64,000 bases of DNA. It comes from Homarus americanus. Taxonomy: Eukaryota; Arthropoda; Malacostraca; Decapoda; Nephropidae. Below the pieces are notes generated by a model. The model was not told the origin of the DNA. It saw only the letters and a program-made list of their open reading frames with translations, and ran no database searches. The stretch covers positions 186,001 to 250,000 of the forward strand of contig NW_024738604.1 in NCBI RefSeq assembly GCF_018991925.1. Reading direction: 5' to 3'. Both the position numbers and the translations under genes were made by a program. Positions 38,511 through 50,385 of the stretch are shown here, in pieces. Numbering within the stretch: position 1 is the stretch's first letter; every line of letters begins with the position of its first letter.

Positions 38511-39129
38511 CTAGTGAGGAGGAGGAGGCTCTGTGGCACGGCCCTCTACTCCGCGAACCAGTTTCCTGCGGGCTGCGCCGGGGGAGACTGACCCCCCCGA
38601 CGCTCGGCCCCTCCCGGGCCCCCCCACAGGAGATACGGCCACCGTTCCCGTCCCCGTAAGTGGCCGAGATACCACCCCTCCTCCGTTTGACTGCTGCTGC
38701 TGTTGTTGTTGGTGCTGTTGACTTCCTGGACTAGATCGACCTACAACAACGCCCTTGGCTCCCTTGACAGATTTCATGGTATTGGGGGTCTTGGATTGGG
38801 GCATGGCAGGGTGCTGTGTATTGGTCTGTGTAGTAGTTGTGGTAGTAGTGCTGGATACAGGCTGGGTACTTGACGAGGACGTCTGAGTTGCTACATCAGA
38901 TGACACAACAGCCTTAGGAGCCCTCTCACTATCACCTTTAGATACATCTGTCTCACGGGCCACACCACCACCTCGTTTCGCAAGTGATGTTGGTAATAAA
39001 TTTCCATCTTCCAAGGCTCCTGGGCTAAGAGTGAGATCACAAAGAGTGGAGAGTAACAGTTCTTGGACAAATCCTGCCCGGTCACTACTGCCAGTGCCAC
39101 CCTCTGTCTCGCTCTCACTATCTCCAAGC
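38511..39129 (-). CDS. KCMF1: KCMF1 exon 8 (C-terminal)
   Basis: Starts after TTTCAG, completing an Arg codon split 2+1 with exon 7. It encodes LGDSESETEGG, FVQELLLSTL, a Ser/Thr/Gln-rich disordered tail with QQHQQQQQQQ, and ends EPPPPH then TAG at 38,513-38,511. Confidence 0.93.
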
Positions 39130-42100
39130 CTGAAACATAAATCTCAAGTAACTAACTGTATATGTAAATGGAGGATTGATCTTGTAAACCAACTTTCCAG
39201 TAGATTTCATATGTAGGCAGCTACTGTAAAAACTCAAGACATTTCTTGAGGACTAAAACAATAGACTATCCCCTAACTGGCACCCAAGGACTGAGCTAAT
39301 GATTGCCTATCCCTCCCCATTATTATCACCCTAAAAAGAGAGACTGAATGTAAATGTTACCCTCTTGAGGCAGGAGGCCTATAAAGTCACCAGTGTCTAT
39401 CTATACATCACTAAAATATCATAAAACACAGAAAATAATTCCAATATAAAATAAAACTGAAAGGCGTGTAGCATATGTTCCATCTCATGGCTGTCTCACC
39501 CACCACTAAGAACCAACCCTCATCAGTATGGTACAACCTCCAGCTACACCAGTTTTGGATTAGCAATTTAAATGTAGAAAACCTCATGAAAAAAACATTA
39601 TGATACAAAAGGTTAACCTTACCTTAAAAGTAACACTTACAACTGCAACAAAACCGCACCAACTACTCCTTAAACCATCAAAAAAGTTAGGGCAAGACAT
39701 GTGGCACAACACTAGTAAGCACTGTTTGGAGTGAGACATTATAGTTGAGGTAAGTAACTAGGGACTGAATATAAAATGTCAGTTTGACTTTGAAATAAGT
39801 ACTGAGTGGACATAGCTGGCATGATGACTGTGCTGGCTAGGAAGATGGTGCTGAACTTATTAACCACCTGTTTCTAGAGGACAATCTTTGCTGTTATTCT
39901 CCCTTTGTTAAGGTGATAAATGTTATGGGGAGGAATGGGTATTCTTAAGATCAGGTCCCAGCTGCCAGTTAAGTAGTACTCTGTCCTAGACCCTTTAAAA
40001 TGGCTTATGAGGGAGCCAAGCAAGAAAAAATAGATTAAATATAATGAAAGTTTTACATCTCCAAGGCTGGAACATGAATCGTAAGATATATGGACAAAGG
40101 TAACAATATAAACTCTTACCACATTATGGAAGCCCAAAAGAAAATGAAATGCATGAGTAAACTAAGGATATTTAAGGATTCCCAAAATGAAGGAATACAA
40201 GGAAAAAGAGGTTTATCTATCTGCCTTTATATTACTCATGATCAACAAAAGGACATTACATTTAAAATATATACACACTATGATTTAACCACCCTGTGGG
40301 ATAGTGAGGCTACTACTAGATATGAGACACAGCCCATTATGGGAAGTGCAATATTATAACAGCAATTTCATACAAAGACTTTAGTGTACAAGGAAAAAGT
40401 GCAACCGGCACTACACTCAACCACCTTCACTTCCCCAACTATAACATTAGGTACCTATACACAGCTGGGCGAATTGGTCCAAACCAATAACCTTCAGGAG
40501 TGGAGGCAAGCACTGTATCCACTCAGCCGCAGCATCCTTAAACGAGATGGAAACATTATAAGTTCAGTGGACTAACATACAAGATGAGGCGGCTTACCTT
40601 GCTAGGAGGTATTGTGACTGAGGTTGAGAATGTGACCCTGCATGAACGAGGAGTGGTGGGGGCTGATGGTGAGTCGTTACAACATTTGCTGTGCTGCTTG
40701 ACCCAATATTTACCATTACACCACTCTGACTCCCACCGCCGCCACCACCACCCCCACCACTGCTGCCCCCACCGCCTCCACTGCTGCCTCCACCACCACT
40801 GTTGCCTCCACCGCCACTGCCAACTCCTCCGCTACTACTGGCTCCTCCACGTCTTGGCAGTCGCTCCAGCTGCTGACGAAGACCAGAGGTTTGTAAGTCA
40901 TTGTCTCGTCAACTTTGGATGGAAGATTATTGAACTGCCGATACATCATGAATTAACAATGTAACTGTTATGTAAAATTATATCCTCTTTATAAATGTAT
41001 ATCTACCATGGAAAAATTGTACATCAAGTAGAGTGTTGGAAATGAAATAACTGAAATGTATGTACTGAAGAATGTTCTTGATTGCATTTATGGCAGAAAA
41101 AATCTACTCATCCACTGTTCATCTGTAAAAATTTTGGCCACAGTCTAGAATATAAAGCATGTAACAAAACCTGGATACACATTACCACCATCATCTTTTC
41201 AGCTTCTCTCTACTTCACATTTAAGATCCACATATTCATCAGCTATAACACAAAACTTTGTCAACAACCCGTCGTATATTAACATGGTCGGCATTAGAAT
41301 TTGTTGGCAAACTGTTCTTTAGTCAACTGGCTATCATCAGCTACTACACAGCTGTTAGTTGCTGCTTTGGAATGGACAATTCATACAAAGTTATAAAAAA
41401 TATTATAAACTTATGATTAAAGACAACTTAAGATTACATACATAAAACTCATAATTCATACTGAGACACACCAATTGCTATATCACTTCACCTGAACAAG
41501 GAAGATAAAAATGTTTCTTCTGTTCATTTATACATAACTTAGTAGTGTACAGTAAGGTTATATTAAAGCAAATTACTCTTTCAGTAAAGAGTACAGATAT
41601 TTTGATACTCAAAGAAAATTTATGTATCCTGAACCATTCTTTGTCATGAGGTGGACATTAAACTATTTTTGGGAAAATGTGATAAAATGCTTCTCATTCA
41701 TGACCTAAAAATAATCATCCAGTAAAACACACAAACAAAAACAGCACAAAGAAGAAATAATTATGTAAAAATTATCTTCTTCACTTTGTAGGGAGGTAGA
41801 AGCAAGCACACACATACACACAAATACCAGTACACTCTCACAAACAAGACCAACCTCAAAAACACATATGTGAACATGCAAACCCACCCATGCACACACA
41901 CCCCACCCCCAATACCTGTACAGAACAATGTGGGAAACAGATTTGGTGAACAATAGGCTTCAGTGCATCATACACATAGAACATTATAAAATTAATGTAC
42001 TTTGTTTTATCTGTGAGACAACCTGATGGTTTAGGACTTGAAGCATAAAAACCCCCAAAAGATGATAAAAAGTAAAATAAATGACCAAATAAACACATCA

Positions 42101-45100
42101 CAAAAAAGGCAGAAAAACTAGTACATAATTTAGAACCGAAACAAAATGCTTCTCAATTCAGCTCCATACCTGGCTAACTTTAGTTTTTAATTTCAACTAA
42201 ATAATTGAAATTTTTATAAGTACTGTATAATAAAATACAAATAAGAAACATTTAAGACCCTTTGATTTAGCATGACATTAAGTGGAAATAAAAGAGAAAA
42301 GCTGAAGCAAACATTGAATACTGTATATGAAGTTTAGAAGGAAGATTTAATAATCATTAATCTTTATCCAATCTTGAAGTAGTACAAGATGGAATGTGAG
42401 CCACTAAGTTTGGGGGAACAGGTTACCCCCTTGTCAAGTGGGTTCAAAAATACATCCAAACCAGCATGTTGGAAGGTCCACAGGATATTCAGGATGCTCA
42501 AACATGTTGCAAGGGATGAAAACCATCAACTCCTCAAGCTGACAGCACTAAAGAGTCTAAAGACCTGGCTGGTTGGTTGGCCGGCTACCTGCTGCCGTTC
42601 TAACTGAATCTGTAACTGTTGCAGCTGAGAGGCAGCAGAAGAGTTGTTGTCACTTGCCGTGGCTCGACGCACTCCTGACAGCTGAGATAATAGCTCTGCA
42701 ATGGGATCCATCGACTCGCGTGAAGATGGTGAAAACAGGCCACTGCTGACGCTCCTTCAGAGAAAGAGAAATGCAATTCTAAAGATTGATATACGTATAT
42801 GTAAACTTGAATCAAATGGATCTTAGAAATGAGTGAAAAATAAAAAAAATGCAATACATTATACTACAGTATACAAAACTTAATCACAGACTTCCTATGA
42901 AACTTGTCCACCTTTTTATTTAAGGTACAGTATAGGCTATATACAGTAACTACAATTTGGGCTGATGACAAAAAAGAATGACGCATCTAAGAATTACCAA
43001 AATGGAAATCCTAATTAATTAGATAATCTCATTTCTTACTTTTTAGGCACTGTCTATTACACAAAAGAGGAACTGATGCATTATGAAGGTAATATGAATG
43101 CTTCAAGTGGTGGAAATATGATTAAAATCAGTAAGGCAGACAATACTCTCATGCCATTTGAGAAACAAAAAAATGAACCTCACATTTCAGTTGTCCCTCT
43201 TATAACTGTAAGCCATTGTCATATTAAAAAGAGGGAAGGAATGTATTCACTAAATCACTGACTAATAAGAATATCACATACAGTACATTTTTTACCTTTT
43301 ATACCACACGTTACTTACCCAAATGTCATGTTACGTCTTGCGACACCCCTGCTAATTCCACGACCTTGATGAGGTATTCTACGAACCCCATGTCGGGATC
43401 CAGAAGGTTCATCGTAAAAGTGATTAAGGAAGTTATAACCCATTAAGCATTTGCAGACAATAATTCAGAATTTTTTTTTTTTACATGAAGCACTTAAGTC
43501 AAAGTGAAAGAAGGATTTGAGAATTAAAATGTCACTGATTAATCCACCCAGTGAGAGTGAGATGAGATTCATTCTTCCACTGTGACAAAATTTCTCTCCC
43601 ATGCACTGTCTCATAAGTTTGTTGGTATCTTCAAAATTACAGTGAAATTTGCTGATCACTCTTAACTACAGTACCATTTGTAACATTTACTCTGTGAGCC
43701 TCAGCATCTGAAAACATCTGAATTCTGAAAAGCTATCAGCCCCAAGATTTTTCTATGAAGGATGCTCAACCTGTCTTGATTTTTTAGCTGAAGAATATAT
43801 ATTTTAAGTGTAAATCTTGGTTGGATAATGAAATTTTTCTCTTTCAGTTTCTCCTAACTGAAAGATGCATTGTACATTTTTAAAAGATTCTCAAATTATG
43901 CTACCTACCATGTGGAAAAAAAAAATTCTTCAAGCAATAAATACTCAAATTATGTCTCATTTACTTTCATTGTCATCAAGTTTATAATCATTTGTAATTT
44001 CTTAACTACCAATACAGGCTTGTCATGTCATATAAAGGAGAACTGTAAAATGGTTACCAAAGAGGTGGTAATCTACGACTGGTCATGTGCTGTGTCAGAG
44101 ATAAGAGGTATACAGAATAAGGTTTTCTCTAAGAGTCGTGTAGTAAATGAGACAGTAAACTATAAATATTAGTAAAGAAAAGGATATGAGGTCTCTCGGG
44201 GCGCCTGAGCGATGATCTAAGGTGAGGTGAGCAGCAAAATCATCTGTCACGTGGTTGGGATCCCCTCCTGGCACAGAAGCACAGATGGGACACACCTGTA
44301 AGTCAAACCTTGCTCTGTATAAACATATAGTACTCAGAAGTGTAAAATAGACACAAAAAAGTGATTGGCCTGAATGGGTCTAGGGCACTCACCTTATGAT
44401 TGTAAATACCAACTGTGCTACACCTTATGACGCTGTTGGGTAAAATGACTTGGTATGTTACATCCTGAATCAACATGGACATTTGATATTTACTTGTATC
44501 CTGTCAATTAAGTTGAGGAAAGTGAACAAGTATGATACGTATCTTATCTTAGTCCTTTCCTTTTGTTTCTACAGTCATGTCCTGCACAGTACTTCTCTCC
44601 CCTATTATATCTTTTCTTCCTTAAAGTTTCTGTGATACTTGATCCTACATAAAAGTTGGAGGAAAAATGCTAGGACAGATACACACAAATATATTACAAA
44701 AACTAGTAAGTAAGAAATTTGAGGGACTGGAGCAAATTATGTGACTCTTCTCAGTACTGATTAATTGATTGTGTAAAATGTCTGGCATAGCAGCCTTTAG
44801 CTATTATTCTGACCACCACTGTGGGTGCAGTATGGTACAGTATATCGTTTAAATGCATAAAGCATTTTCTTGCTGTGATGCATGGTGGTTGGATAGAAGC
44901 TGATCTCAATTCTTGGCATTCTTCAGTTACTATGGCACCCCACCCCTTTAGCACAATGCTAGTCCACTGAAGGATTGATTCAATATAGACAAACATACCT
45001 GAGTGTATCATTTACTGCAGAGTGCACAAGGGAGGATACCAATCCTCCACTCTGTAAAGGAATCATATCCAAAAACATTTCTTTACAAAGGGAATAATAA

Positions 45101-48100
45101 CACATTAAAGAAAAAATTACCTACCACTTCATAGGCAGTGTCGGGGTGATCAGCAGTGACATGATCCTGTAGTGAGGTTTCCGTGAAACCCATTTTACCA
45201 CAGAAGGGACATGTTAAACTCTGAGGCTGGTCCACAGAGAGTGCCTCTCCCCCATAGTACACATCTAAAAGAACAAGTTTAGAAGAATGATAATGATAAT
45301 CATAATAAATATTTGCAAGACTGTATTTCAGGATAGAGAGAATGTGTACAAAATATCAGAGATGATGATAAAGCGATGGTGACTTTTCTATTAAAGAATA
45401 TTAATCTATTGCATAAATCACAATTTACTATAGTACAGTACAAACTCAGCAGATACAGTACAGATACATACATTATTTGTTCAACTGTTGTTAGTATATG
45501 AATGAAAGCTCTGTGAAACAAGAAATGGAACACCTGTATAGTACAGTATTTCAACAAACACGACTTACCAAAATCATGTCTAGTAAGGATACACTGCATG
45601 GGGTGATCAGTTGTGTGGCGTGTTGTTGTAGCCCCACCTTCATAACACGCCGAGCAAAGGTCATAATCGTAACATATTAAACATTTGTAGCGCCTGCCAC
45701 GGAAATTTGCCTTCAAACATGCGTCACAGCTCACACCTGAGAAGGGAAATTCTTTTTTATATAAAAATTGAAGCTCAATATACTATTTCTTAAAATTTTA
45801 GAATACCGTATTACCCATCAAAACCTGGTCATTAAACTGTTTTGGATCTACAGTATTCACCAGAAAGAAAATTTACACACTAAGTTTTCTATTTAATACT
45901 TAGCTACACAGTACTCCACATTCCCTACATTTTGATTACTTTAAGAGATACCTGTATATATGTTCCTGCCCACGATTGTGAAAGATTATAATTACTGTAT
46001 ACAGTACTGTACAGTATTTCATAGTTATATTCAACATACCTAAGTCAAAAGATACAGCATTCTAATTGTCACCGGCAAATGGAGAGTCTGCCCTGAACCC
46101 AATGTTTCACCAGTAATTATAATGCAGGTACTGTACATTATTACTCAAACAAGACCCAATCAATTTTCCCTCTCAATGTCCAGTACAGTACAGTACTGTA
46201 TTTCTAGTTCCAATTACTGTATCACAATCAGCAACTTCATGATCATTGCTTCACAATTTTTGCAAGAGTGGTAATTATCAAGCAGAACTCCTTTACTGAT
46301 GTGTTATGGCAGATTTACAGTGCCAATTAAAAGAAGTATAATGAGCAAATTTTTATGGAAGCAAATCTCTCAAATTAAAACTTTCTCACACCAAAAGCTA
46401 TGCTACACATAAACTATGTCTTTGAATTGCTGTAATGGTTTCTAAATTAGGTAACTCACACCAGCACATGGCATACATAGTACCATTGCCGGTGTGAAAT
46501 GACCTTTATGTAATTCTTTATAAAGTAGCTAATCTGTCAAAGGTCATGAATAACAATGTTATCATTCACACTGTGGCTAGAGCAAACTTTTCTTGTTAGG
46601 ATATACAGTACTGGTAACTGATAAGATGCAATTATGAGAGATTCTGTATTGATGATAAGAATATGCATAATTGATTATATGACCATGTTTGATAACCTTA
46701 TGAATTAAAGTACAAGAAAAAGAATGGAGATAAATATTAGCGCCTTGTGTACAGGGTCCCCTCTGAGCTGAATAAAATCGTCTGACATTAGCCAAATAAA
46801 ATATTAAGTGATTAAATTTAACAGGTCCTCTTCTGTACACAAAACTTTCACTGCCTGAAGGACTGGTCAAGTTTGCACTTACAAAGTCATACTGTATCTA
46901 ATACCTGTGTAGTAATGATATTTGTAATTAAGACATTCAGTTTACAACCCATTTCCCAAGAAGGGCAACAAAACCAAATCAGATTCCTTTGTAAAGAAAC
47001 ATAACCATCATGTCTAAACCCCATGTATAATAGGTTCCCAGGACTGCCACACTAATGCTGCCTGACCCACATAGCTAACCTGACTAAGCAGACATATGCT
47101 AATCTGAAATGGTTTAACTGTAAACTACAAAGGGAAGACAATCTTTCAAATGCAACATCAGGTATACACAAAGTATTTTATGTATACTTTAGAAATACAC
47201 AGTACTGTACAGTATAGTCTGCCACCATAAATAGGTTCATGACCTTTGCATTACTTTCTCTCACTAGAGGCACTTTCTCAGCACTGTACCTACTTGTGTG
47301 GCTTTTCTTTGCATTTCTCCTTCATAAATGGTCTAGTAACTTTTTCTACAGTAGTTCATCATAAACACAAATCTGATAATGATACTAACAGTACAATACC
47401 GTACTAGTTTCTCTAATTTTGTTTACTGTTTAGTCCATCCTCTACATGGAAAACTTTTCCTTGAGAGCACAATTTTTCAGTACAGTACCCTGTATACTGA
47501 AGTCAGGATAAGCATTAAATAATGCCTTGTGGGTAATTATTTTTGCAAACTTTTCATGACTCTGCTGGGCTGTCTCAGCTTATTCAGAGCTTAAAATAAA
47601 TGGTATTGCATTGCAACTTAGGATGCAAAATTGAAATACAGGTACACACATACTGTAATGGCCTTCAAATCTAAATTTGAATACAGCATCAGTAAAAAAT
47701 TTGCAATGCACCTTTCTAGTACTGTACTGTTATATTTTCTCTGTGACTAATTCTTTAACATTTATTATATCTATTGTATTGTAGCTATATGAAGAAGAAA
47801 ACAAAAACTGCACTGCACTGCTGCCCAACTCTAATACCCTGTATGCACAGTACAGTATTTGTTAATTTTTGGTGCTTAGTATTAGATGGTTGTCAAAAAT
47901 AGGGATTTTGTTCTTTGTCAATCACAATGCTGATTCTGGCATGAGCCTTGCAGTTATTTTGATAACAACTGTATACAGAGTATTAAGAAAAATACCCCCA
48001 AAAGAGAATTTTGCTTATATAAAAAGAAAAGCCTCCAACCTAACATAATATGCAATTCACAATACATACAGTAAAAGAAATACAAATACTGTAGCTACCT

Positions 48101-50385
48101 GGTATATACAATACTGTAGACAACATAGGGGGAAAGAAACCAGAAGATCAATGTTGTAAGGAAATGCATCATATTACTCAACAGAATGTATTGAATGGCT
48201 CTTCACTGGTATCAATATCTTTATTTTAATGTATAGAATGCAAAACTGTCCAAAGGAGGGCCACCAGACTGGTGCCTGCACTATGGCACCTTAGTTATCA
48301 AGAGAGAATAGAATGCCTGCAGTTGCCCAGCATATACAGTACTGCAGACAGGCAAGGGGTGACTTAATATAAGTCTATAAGCATCTCAGAGGACATTACC
48401 GAGTCGAGAGTTCATACCTAAAGCTGGCAGATTCCCTCTCCACTAGGAGTCACAGTTTAAGGTTGAAGAAGCCACAAGATTAGAAAATTATCAGGGCATT
48501 GTGATTGCACCAAGTGAGAGCTCATTCAAGAGGAGACTTGACCAACATTGGCACAGGTACAGATACATTCTGGAACCAGTACATGCCCAGTACAGGTAAT
48601 ACCTGTCAACAGTGCATACCAGAGATGTGACCGACTCCCCAAGGGGCTAACAAGCCGATCAGTGGCAAAGAGGATAAAGTAGTAAAGTAAAGCTAGTGGG
48701 GAAATCAAGAAATATGCAATCTGAACTATTGAAAACCACATTTTGAATCCCCATTGGAAGAGTAGAATCTTGTTTATGAATGAATGCTTTAATAACTTTA
48801 TGAAACCAGGTTTGAACAAACACTCTTAAATTTGGCTTAGCTGGTTCATGCACAATACAGTACATAGTCTGCATTTCTACATACTGTAGAGCACAATAGT
48901 TTAGTACTGCAACAAATAAAGAAGCAAAGTGGATCTGTAGTAGGATTAAAAAAAAATTATATGAGAGGACTTTTTAATAATTCCTACAACTCCCAGAGCT
49001 TGAGGTGACCAAACTTATCACTCCTACACTGTTGCCAGCCCCAGCCCACACACCACCCACATCAGATACCAGTACTGTATATATTACATTCAAAATAGGG
49101 TGAAACAGTTTAACACAAACCAAAACTTTGATTCGAATGATGATCAAGATTAATAACATTATCATCAAGTCGGTCTGGTAACATCATTAGGCATCAGTCA
49201 TCATTACTATCAAATACACTAATATACAAAATTAATTTAAGGAATTGTACTTGTGTTGACAATACATAGGTACCAGTATGTATCTTCATCACACAACATT
49301 CAAAATAATACACTACTTCAATCACACACACATAATGATATATCAAATCAATCATTAACCCAGACTGTGATGAAGGTTAAGCAGAACTATACCACTAGCT
49401 AAGGTAAATCTACGGCGATCTTACTGGTATGTTTGTTCACGTAATTAAATCAATACAATCGGAAGTGAAATGTGGAACTAAACTATCAGGAATGTCAAAT
49501 GAACCAAACAAACAAAATAAATAAATAAATCTTTGCAACATTTGTCAGGTTAGGTTAGGTTAGGTTTGGTTGTGCCATCTGCCGTAGCCCCACAGTCTCA
49601 GTGAAGAGACTTTGGAAACTAGACCAACACATTTCATAAGACAATCTTAAATAATTTTCTTAAGCTTACACAAGCATTTTTTTTCTTTCCCCCAATAGGG
49701 TTTACATTTTAATTACAATAAACAACATACCATTACAGATCTCATCATAGAATTACAAGAAATAAAGTGACAAATCTAACATCATACATACTAGGTGTTA
49801 ACCCTTCTCTAGTGACCCACAATGGAATTACAGTACACATCCTACAGTGTATCATTACTCTCTAGGTTTAGTTAACAGACACACATATCCCTGATACATA
49901 CATGGGTAAATAATCCACCATCCTGTACTACAACCCATCACCAGCTACAGCTTTGTGTGTCTTGCTTACAAACTATTGATGAATTCCACTACACATTCAG
50001 GGTCAACAGGGAGAAAAAAAAATACTTTCAGCAGTCACAGTTATATAGCTCCACCACCTTCTGATGCCTACACTACAAAAATCGTCCATACATATACTAC
50101 AACTATATTCATCCACTGGAACGTACAACTTTCAGGAATAAATACGGTTTCTTCCACCTAAGATGTCCAAAATAGATCTTGTACAACGCACACTCGAGTG
50201 TATTTCACCATCAAACATAAATGAACACTTCTTTGTTATTTACCTTCGTTGTGGTTCATTGTTCCTGAGCGAATGTGTGCTGGGAGCTCCTCAAGTAAGA
50301 CGCAAATACGTACAAAATAAAGGGCAATTCATTCCTGTTTTGGCTGTGAACCAGTTGTGGAGAACCTACCTTCATGACGGGACAT
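38511..50385 (-). CDS. KCMF1: E3 ubiquitin-protein ligase KCMF1 (complete, 8 exons)
   Basis: KCMF1 is a ZZ-finger ubiquitin ligase of the RAD6/UBR4 system in cytosol and late endosomes. Coding exons: 50,370-50,385; 45,569-45,736; 45,125-45,264; 44,188-44,295; 43,319-43,413; 42,589-42,754; 40,598-40,872; 38,511-39,129. They total 1,587 nt, 528 residues plus stop. Domains in order: ZZ finger (C9, C12, C24, C27, C33, C36, H46, H50); first C2H2-type unit (C80, C83, H96, H101); Di19-type unit (C110, C113, H131, H136, with GGDPNHVTDDFAAHLTL); conserved MDPIAELLSQLSGVRR (from residue 191); coiled LQQLQIQLERQQ; FVQELLLSTL (343-352); EPPPPH end. The protein is longer than the vertebrate one (about 380 residues) because of a glycine/serine run (about 240-288) and a Thr/Gln-rich tail (poly-Q 460-469). 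Intron 4 is AT-AC; the others are GT-AG. It is divergent from QDPR. Confidence 0.96.
40440..40535 (-). mobile_element. tRNA-derived SINE fragment in KCMF1 intron 7
   Basis: On the minus strand GCGGCTGAGTGGAT (40,530-40,517) fits a Pol III A box, followed by CAGTGCTTGCCTCCACTC and a GGTTTGGACCAATTCGCC segment in the position of a degenerate B box. It looks tRNA-derived but does not fold into a good tRNA. Confidence 0.45.
40598..40872 (-). CDS. KCMF1: KCMF1 exon 7 (glycine-rich)
   Basis: Encodes QLERLPRRGGASSS, a run of mostly Gly and Ser (about 45 residues, only a few other residues), then VMVNIGSSSTANVVTT and SQPQSQYLLAR. The acceptor is CAGCAG, so splicing may choose either AG, with or without one Gln. 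The donor is AAG/GTAAGC. Confidence 0.92.
42589..42754 (-). CDS. KCMF1: KCMF1 exon 6
   Basis: Starts after CTGAAG and ends CAGCAG/GTAGCC. It encodes SVSSGLFSPSSRES, the highly conserved MDPIAELLSQLSGVRR and the coiled segment SQLQQLQIQLERQQ. Confidence 0.93.
43319..43413 (-). CDS. KCMF1: KCMF1 exon 5
   Basis: Follows the AT-AC intron directly (TTTTAC/GATGAA). It encodes DEPSGSRHGVRRIPHQGRGI then SRGVARRNMTFG, a basic segment matching the family's DE.SG.RH.RR...GRG pattern. The donor is GG/GTAAGT. Confidence 0.93.
43414..44187 (-). other. U12-type AT-AC intron (KCMF1 intron 4)
   Basis: On the minus strand the 774-nt intron starts ATATCCTTTTC right after GACCTC (Asp-Leu). It ends TTCCTTAATCACTTTTAC immediately before GATGAA (Asp-Glu). 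These match the U12 donor consensus RTATCCTTT and branch-site consensus TTCCTTRAY, with the branch region (43,431-43,423) about 10 nt from the AC terminus. No GT-AG alternative keeps the conserved APRDLDE reading. Confidence 0.93.
44188..44295 (-). CDS. KCMF1: KCMF1 exon 4
   Basis: Exactly 36 codons, phase 0 at both ends: VCPICASVPGGDPNHVTDDF then AAHLTLDHRSGAPRDL, the Di19-type zinc-binding segment. It carries a two-residue SG insertion before APRDL compared with vertebrates. Acceptor TACAG/GTG; donor is the U12 site. Confidence 0.94.
44361..44450 (+). mobile_element. Possible tRNA-derived SINE fragment in KCMF1 intron 3
   Basis: TGGCCTGAATGGGTCTAGGG fits a Pol III A box followed by a GCACTCACCTTATGATTGTA arm, resembling tRNA-derived SINE heads. 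The B box is not clear. Confidence 0.4.
45125..45264 (-). CDS. KCMF1: KCMF1 exon 3
   Basis: Encodes (D)VYYGGEALSVDQPQSLTCP then FCGKMGFTETSLQDHVTADH, the first C2H2-type unit. Acceptor TTTTAG, donor GTG/GTAGGT. Confidence 0.94.
45569..45736 (-). CDS. KCMF1: KCMF1 exon 2 (ZZ finger)
   Basis: Encodes GVSCDACLKANFRGRRYKCL then ICYDYDLCSACYEGGATTTR and HTTDHPMQCILTRHDF, the whole ZZ zinc finger. Acceptor CTCAG/GT, donor TTTG/GTAAGT. Confidence 0.96.
45737..50369 (-). other. KCMF1 intron 1
   Basis: Intron of 4.6 kb with a GTAGGT donor and CTCAG acceptor. It contains the retroelement 3' end at 48,236-48,690 and many copies of the words TACTGTAC and ACAGTACTGT. No internal exon was recognised. Confidence 0.85.
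48236..48690 (+). mobile_element. Non-LTR retroelement 3' region (copy 3)
   Basis: Includes sequence translating in pieces to an RT C-terminal VQRRATRLVPALWHLSYQER motif, the FKRRLDQHWHRYRYI tail, and the shared 3' block GGGGCTAACAAGCCGATCAG followed by AAAGTAGTAAAGTAAAG. It is frameshifted and inactive, inserted in KCMF1 intron 1 antisense to the gene. Confidence 0.75.
50370..50385 (-). CDS. KCMF1: KCMF1 exon 1 (start codon)
   Basis: Only 16 coding nt: MSRHE plus the first base of a Gly codon, then a GTAGGT donor. It joins exon 2 to give MSRHEGVSCDACLK, the conserved KCMF1 N-terminus. The 5' UTR extends to higher coordinates. Confidence 0.93.

Noticed and set aside
40440..40535. Functional tRNA gene (Ser-like A box)
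   Set aside because: The B box is degenerate and no complete cloverleaf can be drawn; a SINE head is the better reading.
40584..40964. Plus-strand His/Cys-rich 126-codon frame and the alternative minus-strand frame rich in Ala/Val
   Set aside because: Both are shadows of the glycine-rich KCMF1 exon 7 read in the wrong strand or frame.
44186..44210. GC-AG or cryptic GT donor for KCMF1 exon 4
   Set aside because: Using CAG/GCGCC would delete the conserved APRDL residues; the AT-AC reading keeps frame and conserved sequence and matches U12 consensus at both ends.
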